From the NCBI GenBank assembly GCA_018711775.1, contig DVHV01000052.1:1-6061 (forward strand): DNA of 6,061 bases, written 5' to 3'. Below the pieces are notes generated by a model that saw only the letters and a list, made by a program, of their open reading frames with translations, did no database searches and had not been told where the DNA came from. This document shows, piece after piece, positions 6,004 to 6,061 of the stretch. Origin of the DNA: Candidatus Onthocola stercoravium. GTDB taxonomy: Bacteria > Bacillota_I > Bacilli_A > RF39 > UBA660. A program made the translations under genes and the position numbers. Each line of letters begins with the position of its first letter. Positions within the stretch are counted from its first letter, which is position 1.

Positions 6004-6019
6004 AGGCAAGCTTTATTTG
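5997..6019. repeat. Perfect 9-bp inverted repeat (hairpin) at the tail stop codon
   Basis: CAAATAAAG (5997-6005) and CTTTATTTG (6011-6019) are exact reverse complements around a 5-nt loop GCAAG. The left arm contains the TAA of the out-of-frame tail. Only two of nine pairs are G-C and no T-run follows on either strand, so it is at best a weak terminator. The remaining bases to 6061 hold no gene that I can see. Confidence 0.55.
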
Positions 6020-6061
6020 AATAAATATTATAATTACATAATAAAAATCAAGGGTCTAGAT

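Noticed and set aside
6029..6034. Exact TATAAT box near the right edge
   Set aside because: No -35 element lies 16-18 bp upstream, and such a match is expected by chance in this AT-rich tail; no gene start is visible before the window ends.

Overview
The window is AT-rich, densely packed and coded entirely on the + strand. Arg is mostly AGA/AGG in several genes, Shine-Dalgarno sites resemble GGAGG, and neighbouring genes overlap by a few bases. Protein similarity is to low-GC Firmicutes. The conserved Trp residues are TGG, full-length genes contain no internal TGA, and TGA ends two of them, so the standard bacterial code (table 11) fits better than the Mycoplasma code. My best inference is an uncultured gut-type Bacilli or Mollicutes-related lineage; species cannot be fixed from this sequence.

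Layout: (1) 1-470 is the C-terminal part of ruvB (Holliday junction motor), whose 5' part lies outside the window. (2) 467-4417 is a four-gene one-carbon and thymidylate block: folD, glyA, a double-length thyX-like gene, and tmk. (3) 4414-5430 is queA (queuosine tRNA modification). All six genes are joined by overlaps of 4-8 nt or gaps of about 15 nt, so they look like one operon. A good rho-independent terminator (5432-5463) closes it. (4) 5464-6061 is a different kind of region: a short direct-repeat pair, a possible weak promoter, the N-terminal part of an AAA_14/DUF4143-type ATPase that is broken after about 125 codons, an out-of-frame coding-like tail, and a perfect 9-bp inverted repeat.

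How the genes work together: GlyA makes glycine and 5,10-methylene-THF from serine. FolD links methylene-THF to 10-formyl-THF. ThyX uses methylene-THF, FAD and NADPH to turn dUMP into dTMP and releases THF rather than DHF. Tmk phosphorylates dTMP to dTDP. This is a self-contained dTMP supply route that does not need dihydrofolate reductase for recycling. It sits between ruvB and queA, which are neighbours in many Firmicutes (ruvA-ruvB-queA-tgt), so the block looks inserted into that older arrangement.

The most interesting item is the 396-residue ThyX. It reads as two fused ThyX domains, and the family signature RHRxxSxNExSxRY is divided between them: domain 1 keeps only the ExSxRY half and domain 2 keeps only the QxxRHR half. 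This suggests duplication, fusion and complementary loss of active-site residues.
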